Assembly: GCA_043228905.1 (NCBI GenBank)
Contig: JBHGNT010000009.1
Coordinates: forward strand, 62,001-126,000
DNA: 64,000 bases
Source of the DNA: Azolla caroliniana
Lineage: Eukaryota > Polypodiophyta
Direction: 5' to 3'
The notes under the pieces are model-generated. The model had not been told where the DNA came from. It saw only the letters and a list, made by a program, of their open reading frames with translations, and made no database searches. Position 1 is the first letter of the stretch; every line of letters starts with the position of its first letter. Shown here piece after piece: positions 11,901 to 22,905 of the stretch. The translations under genes and the position numbers were made by a program.

Positions 11901-13449
11901 ATCACCTCAATCAAGAGTCTCGATATTTAGATGGTTCTAAAAAGTAGCATAACTTCTGCATTACCCTAATCAAGAGTTTCACTATGTAGATGGTTCTAAA
12001 AGATAGCATAACTTCTCGGTCGCTTTTCTATAGTCCAATAACATGCACACTCCTTTTTCTAAGGAACACATTATCTTCAATCATGTAATAGAAGCACTTC
12101 AAAGCGAACCGTATTGAATACAAAATAAATTTGTTAGAACACTCAACATTTGATGTATTCTTACAATTTGAGACTTGCAATGAAACTTGCCATTTATGAT
12201 TTATTTAATGGTGTTGGCCGGTTAGTAAGTGGCATGTAATTCCCCATAAGAAAAAAAAAGCAACCCTCTCTCAAACATATACAAAGTGTGGGTTTAAAGC
12301 ATAGTTTGTGTAGTTGTGCAGGATACAACCGTAAGCATTTGTGAGAGTCTTCTAAGCTTAGTAGTTCTTCAGTGGTAACTTATTCAGAGCATAGCAACTT
12401 TGTAAGTATTGTCATAATGTCCTCCTTTTATCAAGAGTTGACAAATGCATGTGTTCATTCCAGTCTTGTTACTCTACCTCTACTTAATTATGTATGTCTT
12501 ACTTTATGATGTGTTCTCTCCATTGTTTGCCAACTAAAGAAAATCCATGCTTTTGGAGACCATATCACAACCCATGAATCAATGAAGGACATGTTTGTAA
12601 GTGAGTTTATTGGTACAAGTTCATAAAAATTGTATTGAGACAAAATCTAAAACTTAAGAATTTTGGTTTTCAGTTTTTACCAAAGGATGACCATGGAGAA
12701 ATCATAAAACACTTGATAAAATCAAGTTAACAAATCGTTCATTCTACTCTAGAGAAGTTAAAGTAATAATTTGAAGTCGAATTCAAGCATTTCCCTTAAA
12801 GATTCAATCAAAAGAGGTACATACAGTCGGCATTCTCAAAGAGTTCTTAGCATCGTAGAAATATTAAAAACTTTCTACTAGGTATAGATTGCTTGTTCAT
12901 GATGCACGCACATTCGAAGGTTTCCATTTGTTTGCTTAGACTAATTTCCATGACCTTGAAGACATCTTAACAAAGTTTGTACTACATGGATGGGTGACTA
13001 CAATGTCAATGTGAATTATATACTTAGATCACATTAGTTTGAAATATGTAGAAGTACTAGATTTTATTTTTTTAAAGGATTCTCTTCAATAGTATTAAGA
13101 AAAAACGCTCGAAGGCTACAACTTGAACCTAGCTACCCAGGAGGTTACAACTTTTCTTATACAATGATGTAAAATAATCCTAGGACCGAATATCGAACTT
13201 TGTAAAAGATGTTTACATTTGTTGATATTCAAGAAAGAGTCCATGGAAGTCGATATTGCCATTGAGGCTCTTGAGTTGACATTGTAAACAGGAGCAACTT
13301 TTTCCATAAGTGAAGAAGCTTTTTCCTTCTCTTATTCACAGTATCTGGGAAACCTTGCATATTATCATATTGGCCACAGACTACTGCCAGCAAGTTCTCC
13401 CATATCTCAAGCAGTAGAAGTACTAGAATTATAAATACAATAGAGTAGA
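8912..13449. other. AT-rich intergenic DNA downstream of the OVATE gene
   Basis: Just after the OVATE stop there are several diverged copies of a TTGCTAATCATGATT-like motif (from about 8877 to 9045). A 59-bp tandem duplication occurs near 11.9 kb. Otherwise I see no gene, RNA gene or transposon end in these 4.5 kb. Confidence 0.6.
11908..12018. repeat. Two-copy tandem duplication, 59-bp period
   Basis: A unit running from AATCAAGAGT to GCATAACTTCT occurs twice with a few substitutions. The unit is not part of any recognisable element. Confidence 0.85.
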
Positions 13450-13457
13450 ATTGGAAA

Positions 13458-14145
13458 TAGAATCGGCAATAGTTCGGTTTACACTTAGCCGGTTTGGCTT
13501 GTTAAGCCTAAACCGTTTTGGGGTTCTCAAACCTGAACCAAACCAAAACAAACCATTCCCTAAACCGGTTTGGGAACCAGTTTGGGACAAAAACACTTTA
13601 GAGGTGTGAAGAAACCCAAAAAACACCACTACCACTTCCTTTCCGGACCTCAATATGTCCATTCTCGATTGTTAGTGCCCATCCCTCAATCACCTTCAAG
13701 TCGAGCTTGTTGTGTCCTAGGTCCTAGGTCCTAGGTCCAACTCAAGAGAGAATTTGGAACTAAAATTTCACCTATATCATATATGGACAGAAAGAAGGAG
13801 GCCCTCACAATCGTCCACTATGCAGGCATCCTCTCCCTCTCTGTCCCTCCCTCTCTCATCACTAAACAGTATGTTGCCTATGGCTTCTTGTCAGTCTCTC
13901 TCTCAACTTTCAAGTTCTAACTTCTATCTGTCTAATTTCTAACTTTCTAAACCCTAATTATTAAATAAGATAAATGGCTTAAACGGCTTAAACGGTTTGA
14001 GTGGGTTTGGCAAGGCTCAAGCCAAGCCAAACCGAGCTCAAATCGTTTAGGTAGGCTCAAGCCTAAGCCGAGTCGAGCCGCTAAGCCGTTGTAAACCGGT
14101 TTAGCTAAATGGTTTACGCTTGACTTGAGCCTTTGCCGATTCCTA
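13458..14145. mobile_element. hAT-superfamily MITE (688 bp, non-autonomous)
   Basis: The left end is TAGAATCGGCAA and the right end is the inverted TAGGAATCGGCAA, differing by one base. Both sides are flanked by a perfect 8-bp repeat ATTGGAAA (13450-13457 and 14146-14153), the TSD length typical of hAT transposons. The subterminal regions are rich in AACCGGTTT and GGCTTAAGCC-like motifs in inverted orientation, as expected for transposase binding. No transposase is encoded, so it would need a hAT transposase in trans. A small CCTAGGT x3 repeat sits inside at about 13715-13738. Confidence 0.85.
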
Positions 14146-14744
14146 ATTGGAAAGGAATTATACATGCTCAATTGGTCACAATTATGAAATTTTCGGAATA
14201 TTAAAAACATAAAAAGGAACGTCATGAAGTCAATATTATGCATACTAGGTAAATAAGGAAAATTTTAATGTATTACATGAGTTTGACAAAAAGGATAAAA
14301 TATATTGATGAAAGGATATTACTAATTAGTTGCACCACATATTATCATTATTAAATTACTTTTTTTTCCAAAAAAAAAACACTACTTCGCATTAGTTAGC
14401 AAATTATTAAATTACTTTATGAAAACATCTTGAATTAATAATATGAAGATTGAATTTAAGCTTTATAAAAATATCTCTTTGACATATGAGGTTTAGTGAA
14501 AAGCCCATTACATGTTAGCAATGCGCACATCATGTGTATGAGGTATGATGATCAATATGTTCTTAAAGTGTACCATGGTAAAATAATCCATATATCTCAC
14601 AGAATGTCATTCATTATGAGATGGAAGACAATTGGGGTATCGATGAGACCAAAATGCATAACTCCTTACTTAAAATGCACATTGGATATGTAGAAGGTGA
14701 ATTTCCACTTTTCATTATGGTTGCGCAAACAAGATTGTAGGTTC

Positions 14745-15270
14745 CCTAAAGGTCAAACTTGGGAAACAATATCTCAGTATGACAAGGAGCTTGTGGATTG
14801 TTGATTTCTAATGGTTAGTTGATTTAGACCTCAATAGTCTACGTGGAGTTGCAAATACTCATTTTTCTTTCTAATTGATGAACAAAATGCCCCTGCAATG
14901 AGGAACTTGGAGTGGCAAATGAAGCCTTTAGGGGATTCTCCTCAATGTACATCTAGTGGGCCTCAATATTGGGTTCAGAGAATCCATGGATTTATTTGTT
15001 TGAATGGTGACACACCATTTTGGAGGTCAATGGGGTAGTCATAAGCTAGTTTTCTTGTAGACGATCTATATCATTTTTTTCAAAGTCATTTTGTTCATAA
15101 ACAAAATGGGCACCCCAACAAGGGGGACTTGGAGAGATGAATGATACCTTTTAGAGTTTCTTATAATTGTACACCTAGAGGGTCTCAATGATGGATCTAG
15201 AGAATCCATATATTTATTAGTCTAAATGGAGAAGCAACTGTTTGGAGGTCAATGAGGTATATTAGCATTA
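14745..15270 (-). pseudogene. Two tandem copies of a gypsy reverse transcriptase fossil
   Basis: On the minus strand both copies read into the RT N-terminal region. The left copy gives KGFICHSKFLIAGAF, then RKKNEYLQLHVDY, a stop, GLNQLTIRN, which matches the gypsy pattern KGFIxPSxSPxGAPxxFVKKKDGxxRxCxDYRxLNxxTIxN. The right copy (about 15060-15270) gives LKGIIHLSKSPLLGCPF with several stops. Upstream of each is a matching ID-L-x-x-x-ASPF segment. They are old, unrelated in detail to the gypsy elements farther right, and resemble chromovirus-type RT. Confidence 0.65.
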
Positions 15271-15535
15271 AGAAACGCCCTAAGGCTATCCATGATATAT
15301 GTACATTTAGGTAATGACCCCCGTTCTAAGTTCTACGTATTTTATCTTTACATTACATATTAAGTGTTTAAAGAAAAGTAGAATACTTCAATATTTTACA
15401 ACTATGGTAAAGGCAGGATTCGTCATCTTGAGGATGATAATAATAAAGAGTACAAGCTACCATATGCTTATTAATAATACCATGGAATCTTGCTAACACC
15501 TTGGATCTTTATATACATTTTCAAATACTAAGTAC

Positions 15536-16354
15536 TGTTAGAAATATTGAGAATCGATTAGATAGGTATATAGAGTTACAACTACAGAGATGGGATATAT
15601 GAAAACAAAACTTCGATTACATATGAGAGTAGCTCACAATGGTAGTTTTCCCATGCACTCACACCTTAGAGCTTAGATAGGATATTGACAAGCTCACTAC
15701 AAAATTAGTGGGGACTGATAATCAAGCCAACCACTGTGAAAAGAAAGTGGATTGCTTTCTATGTTTGGTCTAAGTATAACATTAAATGTGCAAGTCAGTT
15801 GATAGTAGTGGAGATATTCCTTTTCTGTCAACTGACTTGTCATTTAATATGACCAACTCCCTAGGTACAGGCTAGTGCTAGATAGTACTTATCTTGAAGT
15901 CAATGACGCATACTTCAACACTAAGTACATCGTAACTTGCCCACAAAATATTCTAGTTGGCTTGATTAGCCAATCCTATTACCTATTTTCCTCTTTCCTA
16001 AATACATTGTGTCCTACGCATCTACGATTTCCTAGATTAACACCTTATCGACCCATATGGTCGAGTTGCACACTAGCCGCTCCTCATTTGGGGCGCTATC
16101 ACAAAATGTGCACTCTAAGAGCACATATGGGGATAGATTTACAACTTGGGGCTGATCATTGATTATATCTAACAAGTACTACTTCTTTAGTTGGCTTGCT
16201 AATAAAATAACTATGGGATAACTATGAGAACATAATTGCTCCCTAACAATACCATACGACAATAGTAGACGTTTTATTTTGTGAACATGTGCAATTTAAT
16301 GCAAGGAGTCTTTCTCAAGTAAGTGAACCCCACCGATTGAGAACTCAATGATCA
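15536..16354 (-). repeat. Copia-1 left LTR (3' LTR, 819 bp)
   Basis: It starts TGTTAGAAAT and ends AATGATCA on the plus strand. The other copy has exactly the same length and about a dozen base differences. On the minus strand it directly follows the pol C-terminal fragment. Confidence 0.85.
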
Positions 16355-16498
16355 ACCCATTGAGTTCACTTGGAATTGGGCCAACTCCTAGTCATCGAAG
16401 GTGTTGTTGTAACTATTCTGCTCCAAGCGCCTTTGTGAAGATATCCGCAACATTTTTTGATGTCGGACAATACTCAAGCTCCATAGTCTCATCATTTA
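16355..16498 (-). pseudogene. Copia-1 pol C-terminal fragment (end of RNase H)
   Basis: The minus-strand translation gives METMELEYC-like sequence followed by PTSKNVADIFTKALGAE. This is the standard copia C-terminus, where VADIFTKAL closes the RNase H region shortly before the 3' LTR. A stop follows GAE. To the right the sequence switches abruptly into the Gypsy-2 extra ORF, so this is the edge of an insertion or rearrangement. Confidence 0.75.
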
Positions 16499-18632
16499 TT
16501 AGTTATTCTCCCTCGTTGTCATCTCTGGTGATCGGGCCTGAGGTTCCTCTTCTTTGGCTGTGGCCGGAATTGGTGTCGCGCTGGATTCCTCGTTTGTGCA
16601 CGTGTTGTCGGCTTGTGTGATCTGGTGAAATAGCTCCTCCTGACTTTCACCAAAATCATCTAAGAGCTGTGTGAGTTCTTCGGAGTGTTGGTCTGCTAGC
16701 GCACGATAGTCTTGCGCTAGGTCCTCCCGTACGGTCGGAATGCTCTCCTCATTTAGTTTATAGAAACCTCAACCGTCTTTTCGCCGGTTCTCCCAGTCCG
16801 CACGATACACGTGCAATTCCACTGCTTGGGTTGCCCACGCCATCCATCCTTTGTCCATCGCCATTTTCAATTGCGCTGTGAACCTCTCCCGATTTGTTTG
16901 GAGAAGGATCCGCACGTTATCTGTGATGGCCTGGCAACGGTTGCGTGCGTCTTCCATCGACTTCTGGAGATTTGCGATTTCCTGTTGTTTAATGGCTGCC
17001 GCTTCCTCATACATGGCCTTCAGGCCCGCCCACAACTGGGATTCCTTTGCATGCTGTTCTTCTAATTTCCCCATCTCGTTGTTTAGGCGGATTTCGAGCT
17101 GATGCCTTCTGTCTTGTTCGACCACCAACTGCTCATCGAACCATACCTTCTTTTTTTCTAATAAGGCCCGAAATCCTGCTATTGCCGCCTCCGATTTCTT
17201 CGCATCCTCTCGTAATTGTGCGTTGTCATCCTTTGTCCGGATGTGCTGAGCTACCTCCGTAGCTAGTTTCTCTTCAAGAGTTAGCCCGTATCTCCTTTTC
17301 TTTGTCTGAGGATTGGCGTAGTTCTGCTCGAAGACGGTCAATTTCGGATTCCACTAGCTGCACGGCCCTTTTTTCTTTTGAGGCGATGGCGGTCTGAGCC
17401 TCGATTTCTTCTTTTAGAGCGTCGATGACGTGGTTTGGTGGCGGGGTTGCATGTTGCGCCGTAGTCACGTGAGCTTCCAACTCCGCGATGCGTGCGTTGG
17501 CTTTTTGCAGTTCGGCTTCGGTCAGTTTAACCTTCTTCCAGACATTCTTTTTTTTTATGGCCATCTCCTTGGCGCCCGTGCTGACCTTTGCCAGTTCCTG
17601 ATGGACTTCGACTAGGGCCGTGTTTAAGGGAGGTATCTCCATCCCCACTCGCCGTACCCTGGCGTTCCTTTGTCTGCCGACCCTGGCTAGCCGGTCCTCA
17701 TCGTCACTCTCCGTTGTTTGTGTTAGGGCGCGCTCGATCATCTAGCGTTCCGCATGCTCCTCGGCCATTCGTTGGGCGGCTTTGACTTGTTGTCTTGCCA
17801 AGAACTCCATGAGCTCAAAAGAAGTACCGAATTGCAAGAGGGCGCTGAACTCGTGAGCCGTATCCGGGATATCCGGATATGCCAAAACCTCGCTTTCCAC
17901 CATCAGTACAGCTTTCCCTCGTTGGGACTCAGTCGTAATAATCGGCCGTGGATCCCAGATGATTTCGAAGGTGGTATTCGGTTCCGCTGTTGGGTATGCA
18001 TGCAAGCCTTCCCTTAACGCTGGCCCTGTGATGACCCCCCAATCGACTACACGCCCTTCAAAGGTATCGATAATGATGCCCGCTTTCTGCTTAGGCATCC
18101 CATATGCGTTGACATGTACGCAGCCGACTTCTAGTAGGAACTTGGCAACTTCACGGAAGAAGGGATCCGGAATCTGTTTTGTTCTATAGACCTTGGCGGA
18201 GGAGGAATATGGCCCAAAATACCACTGCAGCGCCTCTGCAGGAGGTATTTCAAAATGTCTTTCGCCTAGTGAGGATAGGTCCAACTTCTACTGGATGGAA
18301 GAGTTGGTGACCGTGTCGATGTTAAGCTTCCTGGCGATGTCCATGGCGTCTGGGTGCGGAGGTGCTTCTGCGAGCCGGATGTAACCATCCAGGCGTTTCT
18401 CCACGAGCCATCTGCGTAGGGCAGTAGAGATGAAGATCGGCATTGCCAGAGTAGGTTCGTGGGGAGGAGACGGGTGGTTGTGGTGAGTTGGAGCTCTGAG
18501 ATAGGATGGGGAAGAAGGTGAGGAGGAGGAGCGATGGGAGCGTTGATAGCTAGAAGATGGGTTTCTGCTTTGTGCAGAAAATCTTTTGTTTCCTTCTTTT
18601 TGTGGCTTAGGGTTCATTGGGCGGTGAGCCAT
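16499..18632 (-). pseudogene. Gypsy-2 additional ORF after pol: coiled-coil protein of unknown function
   Basis: This ORF is downstream of integrase on the same strand and spans about 700 codons from ATG 18632 to a TAA near 16499. It is broken by TAG at 18288-18290 and 17742-17744, a frameshift at about 17290-17340, and TGA at about 16769. The N-terminal part is basic and Ser/Pro-rich. A globular middle segment contains ALRRWLVEKRLDGYIRL, EALQWYFGPYSSSAKVY and IIIDTFEGRVVDWGVITG. The last 350 residues are Lys/Glu/Gln/Ala-rich with heptad-like spacing (for example LEIRLNNEMGKLEEQHAKE), a long coiled coil. I do not recognise the family. It has no signal peptide or membrane segment, which argues against an envelope-like role. 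Extra ORFs are known in Tat-type elements, but their roles are mostly unknown. Confidence 0.7.
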
Positions 18633-18779
18633 CGTGGTCCCGCGTGTTCTTGAACTAGGAGTTTTCGCATGCCTTTAGTCGTTTTAATAGTTGCTATCTT
18701 CTCTCTTTTTTTCTTTTTTTTTTGTAACGGTTATTTACAACCTCTTTTTCCATTATAGTACAAATGGGGTTGTCCATTT

Positions 18780-21183
18780 TACGTTGCGGGTTCCCCGGCT
18801 CTGTCCCGTTTGGCGGTGAATGGGTTAGGTGGCGTAGGGCCTAGGTAAGGTTTGAGCCGAAATCCATTCACCTTTTGCCATACTACTTCTCCAGCCAGCG
18901 TTCCTAGTTGGAACGTGCCTTGTTCCGCTCCAATTATCCAGTATGGGCCGGTCTAGCGGAAACGTAACTTCCCCGGCATATGGCCCATACGCGTTTGAAA
19001 AACTAGCACTGCTCAGCCCACGACGAACTCCTTTTCCCTTGCCTTCTGATGTCGATCCACAAACGCTTTACGCCATCGTTGTTCCTGTTCCAATACAGCC
19101 ATGCTGTGGACGCGTTTTTCCCCTAGTTCGAGGAGTTGGTAGAGCCATACCTCCTCCGACTTGGCTTCTGATAATTGGTTCTGTACCTGAATGCGCAAAC
19201 TAGGTACCTGAAATTCGACCGGCATCACAGCCTCCAGTCCAAACGCTAGTCGGAACGGTGTTGACTGTACGCTTGTTTTGTAACTAGTTCTGTACGCCCA
19301 TAACGCACTCTGTAGTTTGGTATCCCAATCTGTTCTATTTTCATTGACGGTTTTCTTCAAAATGGTCTGTAATGTCTTATTTGTGGATAATATGGCGTGC
19401 TCTTCTTGAGGACTACGACGTAATGATGTGTTAGTTCCCGAACCACCGTATTGAGAAAGTGACTCCCCTGGTCACTGATGAGCTCAATCGGACAGCCGAA
19501 CCGGCACCAGATGTGCTCGTCAAGGAATTTGGCTGTGACGACCGCCGTATTTTCACGTAGTGCCTTTGCTTCTACCCATTTGGTGCAGTAATCCGTCGCT
19601 ACCAATATGTATTTATTGCCCGTATGGTCCGCTGCTGGTGTGAAGGGCCCTACAAAATCCAATCCCCACTTTTGGAAGGGGTGTAGCGGTAATACGGGTT
19701 GGTGTGGCATCCTTGCGGCCTCCGTGGGCTGACCCATCCGCTGACACAAATCACACTTTCTACAATACTCGGATGCGTCCTTCTGCGTTGTTGGCCACCA
19801 TAAGCCCGCCTGCCATACTTTCCGAGCTGTCACGTCGCCCGCGTAATCGCCGCCTGCCATGCCGCAGTGTGCCTCCCGTAAAACTGCTTCCTTCTCATCC
19901 TGACGAACCCCACGTCGCCAAATGCCGTCACTTCCTTTGTGATATAAAACACCTTCGACGAGGCAGAAGTGACGGCTTCGGACGGCTAGTTGTTTCCTCT
20001 CGTCCGTGCGTAATTATGGTGGAGGCAGTCTTGTAGTTAAAAAGTACGTCATTTCCATAAGCCATCCGTCCGGAAAGGTGGATTCCGTTTTTTCTGCAAG
20101 TGTCGCTACTCGCAAGATGTCGGCGTCCGGAAAATCGTCGTCGTCTTTCTGTACTATTTCTCCATTCTCGAGTCTGCTCAAAAAATCCGCCACTGCGTGT
20201 TGCGTCCTTGGTCGGTGCTGAATTACGAAATCGAATTACGGGAGCAGCAGCATCCACCGCACCAATTTCCCTATCAGGGCTTGTTTCTCCGCCAAATACA
20301 ATAATGCCGAATGATCCACGTGGAACGTGAATTTCCTTCCTAATAAATAGTGTCGGAATTTATTGATGTTATATATCATCCCTAGCGCCTCCCGCTCTGT
20401 TGTGGAATAGTTACGCTCTGCTGCTGACAATTTATGACTCGCGTAGTATACTAGCCTGTACCAGTTTGGTTCGGTGAGCTGCATTAGTGCGCTTCCTATT
20501 GCTATGTCTGAGGCGTCGACGAACACGTGGAATGGCTTCGCCCAAACTGGTGGTTGTACAACGGGAGCCTATGTGAGCATTATCTTAAGTGCCTTATAGG
20601 CCTTATCCTTTGTTGCAGTCCATTCGAAAGGAGTCCGATGTACGGCAGGGTGTAGCGGCGTGGCGAAGTCTGCCAAATACCGTATCATCCGACTATGCCA
20701 CCGTATTTGTCCTAAAAACCGGCTAAGCAATTTGGCGTTTGTCAGAGTTTTGGCTTGCGTAATCGCGGAGATCTTGTTTGGTCGACCGCTATTTGCTCTT
20801 TGCTGACTATGTGGCCTAGGAGAGTCCCGCTGGTCATGCCGAAGGCACATTTCGCGGGATTCAGGCTTAAGCGTGCGGTGCGGCAACGTTCCAGGCACAG
20901 TCGTAAGTGCGTAAAATGGTCTATTGTTTCCCCATATACCGCAAAGTCGTCTAGAAAAACTTGCATGAACGTCGGAATGTATTCCCCAAAGATCTCCGTA
21001 ATCGTTCGTTGAAATATTGTTGGCACTGTCTTTAGCTCGAACATCATGACGACTGCCACATATACTCCCTAGTCCGTGACAAACGCCGTCTTCTCCTAGT
21101 CCTCGAGGTGCATGCGTACCTGGTTCTAGCCACTGAAGCCATCTAAGAAACTGTACATCTCATGGCCTGCGACGGCATCCAGC
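18780..21183 (-). pseudogene. Gypsy-2 pol, second part: RT C-half, RNase H and integrase
   Basis: From right to left: the rest of RT with the catalytic box QVFLDDF (about 20965), RNase H (MFVDASDIAIGSALMQL and TTEREALGMIY, 20526-20236), and the integrase zinc region with CRKCDLCQR. The integrase core follows with GLDFVGPF and LISDQGSHFLN, and then the C-terminal region. Stops occur at 21126-21128, 21096-21098, 21069-21071, 19013-19015 and 18953-18955. A frameshift near 19360-19390 separates the core from the segment holding TDWDTKLQSALWAYRTSYK. Several stops are TAG or TGA where gypsy proteins usually have tryptophan. The catalytic motifs remain readable, so decay is moderate. Confidence 0.85.
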
Positions 21184-21187
21184 ACGC

Positions 21188-21830
21188 CGTCGAGGTATTC
21201 CTCGCGGATGCGTGGAATGAGGCGGAACCTCGCGGGTCCTGTACCAAAGAGCAAGAGAGGAGGGGAAGAATCCCTCTACGTGCGAGCGTAGATCCACAGG
21301 GACACGGCCCTTCGACGCAAAGACGCAAGTGGGACAACGACACAGAAAGACACAAATGTATGTATGTATTGACAAGACAGACAACAAGAACACGAAGACA
21401 ATCAAAACACGAAGTCGGTTACAACCGAACAGGCCGGCGAACAGATGCCGATACCTGCTCGTAAACGCACAGAGAGGAAGGAGTAGGTTGGAGGTGCTGC
21501 CGGAAGCACTCGGGCATTCCTCAGAGCAGCGCGAGCCTCCCGAAACCTGCACAGAAGGAAGCTATGGCGTTTGCAACCAGAAAGAGAGAGAGAGAGAGAG
21601 GAGCCTTCGCACGCAAACCGACAGCACTTCGTCCTCGACTCTCCGCGATCCCTCTACCCTCCTCGTCTCCCTCCTTTTATAGGCAAGGAAGGATCCGTTT
21701 TCCCCTTTACTCCCTACCTACCGAATCTACCTAGGATCTCCTATGTACAACTTTAGGCGCACGTGCATGAAGAGTCGGTTTCTACGCTCCGGTGCACCGA
21801 TTCCGCTCGTGGACGGTTTTCTTCACGACA
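21188..21830 (-). repeat. Gypsy-3 3' LTR (643 bp)
   Basis: The terminal T is changed to C at the left end (CGTCGAGG instead of TGTCGAAG). Compared with the 5' LTR it has an extra 17 bp near 21394-21410. It contains a GA tract at about 21583-21601 and CCTTTTATAGG near 21674. Confidence 0.9.
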
Positions 21831-21903
21831 TCCGCTCCCACCTAACCGCGCATCCACCGGCATGCGCCAAATTGTGTTGGTACGAAGAAAACCGGTCCAG
21901 CCT

Positions 21904-22281
21904 TCATTCCCCGCCCGTCGATTCTTCCTCGGTTTCGGATCGTTCATCGTCCCAGTCCAGGTTAACCGGATCCGGCTCGTCATCATGACGCTTCTTGAAC
22001 GCTTTGATCCGTTTCCCAGCTACCGGTATCGCCACTCTCGTGCCATCGAGTTCCGCCAGATCGTATGTCCCGTTGTCGTTGGCGCTTTGTACCACGTAAG
22101 GCCCGAACCACCTTCTTGCGAACTTCCGCGTCGCTCGGTGCTGGTTGTCGAGGCTGCTGTCGTAGACTAGCACCCAGTCGCCTTCCTCGATCTTCTTCGG
22201 TCGGAGCCGGTGTGTTCGGTCGAACCGGGCTTTGTTCCTCATCCTTGCTTCCCGAAGCTTTTCCGCAGCCCGCTCCACGCC
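21904..22281 (-). pseudogene. Gypsy-3 integrase C-terminal end
   Basis: The segment encodes the C-terminal integrase part with EEGDWVLVYDSSLDNQ and ARRWFGPYVVQSAND, the GPY/F-type module common at the end of gypsy integrases. It then has an acidic tail ending in STGGE and a stop. It is separated from the rest of integrase by the Copia-2 insertion at 22282-22286. This C-terminal part itself has no internal stop. Confidence 0.85.
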
Positions 22282-22286
22282 CTCCG

Positions 22287-22895
22287 TGTTGGGAATCGAC
22301 GCTTCGATTCACCTTCTTCACTCGGCCACAACCGAGTAATCGCGGATCAATGCAGTAGAAAATAGGAACCACACGGAGAAACAAAAAAAAACGCGCGAGT
22401 ACACAGGAATTAACGTGGAAAACCCAGACGGGAAAAACCACGGGAGCACAAGACTCCAACCCAACACTATACAGAGAAGTATACAATGACGAGCTGCAAG
22501 GCGACGACCTTGAGCTCGCTGTCCTCGCCACAGGCGGCGGAAATACACAGAGGCGTCTACCTCTTCCTCTCTCGCGCTCTATCTCTCTCACGGCTGCTCT
22601 CTCTTCACTCCTCTAAAGTGAAAAAACAGAAAAATAAGAAGCAACACAAAAACTATTTGCCCTAAGTCATATTTATACTTATATGACTTTGGGCTATTTA
22701 CAACTGTAGCCTCAAGGGCCCATAGCGAACATATTCACGGATATGTCCCTGCATCCGGATCGCTCACCGGGTACATTCGTCATCCGGTACCGAAGCCGGG
22801 GTCTTCGTCATCCAGATCCGAAACCGAAACCGGGCTTGTCGGCATCCATCTCAGATATCCGACCATCCCATCCGAAAGGGACCGAAATCCCAACA
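22287..22895 (-). repeat. Copia-2 3' LTR (609 bp)
   Basis: It holds the longer U3 version, with imperfect repeats of ATCCG, CCGGT and CCGAAACC in the last 130 bp on the plus strand. The 5' LTR lacks 58 bp of this region. A leftward TATA (AGTATAAATATG on the minus strand) lies near 22670. Confidence 0.93.
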
Positions 22896-22905
22896 AACTC
22901 CCCCT

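Noticed and set aside
16499-18632. Envelope gene of an Athila-like element
   Set aside because: No signal peptide, transmembrane segment or cysteine pattern is visible; the protein is mainly coiled coil.
21983-22281. Alternative frames over the Gypsy-3 integrase end
   Set aside because: The GDWVLVYD and WFGPYVV motifs fix the real frame; the others are shadows.
22318-22591. Cys/Phe-rich open frames inside the Copia-2 LTRs (also at 26918-27313)
   Set aside because: They are repeated in both LTRs, have no motifs and lie in noncoding LTR sequence.
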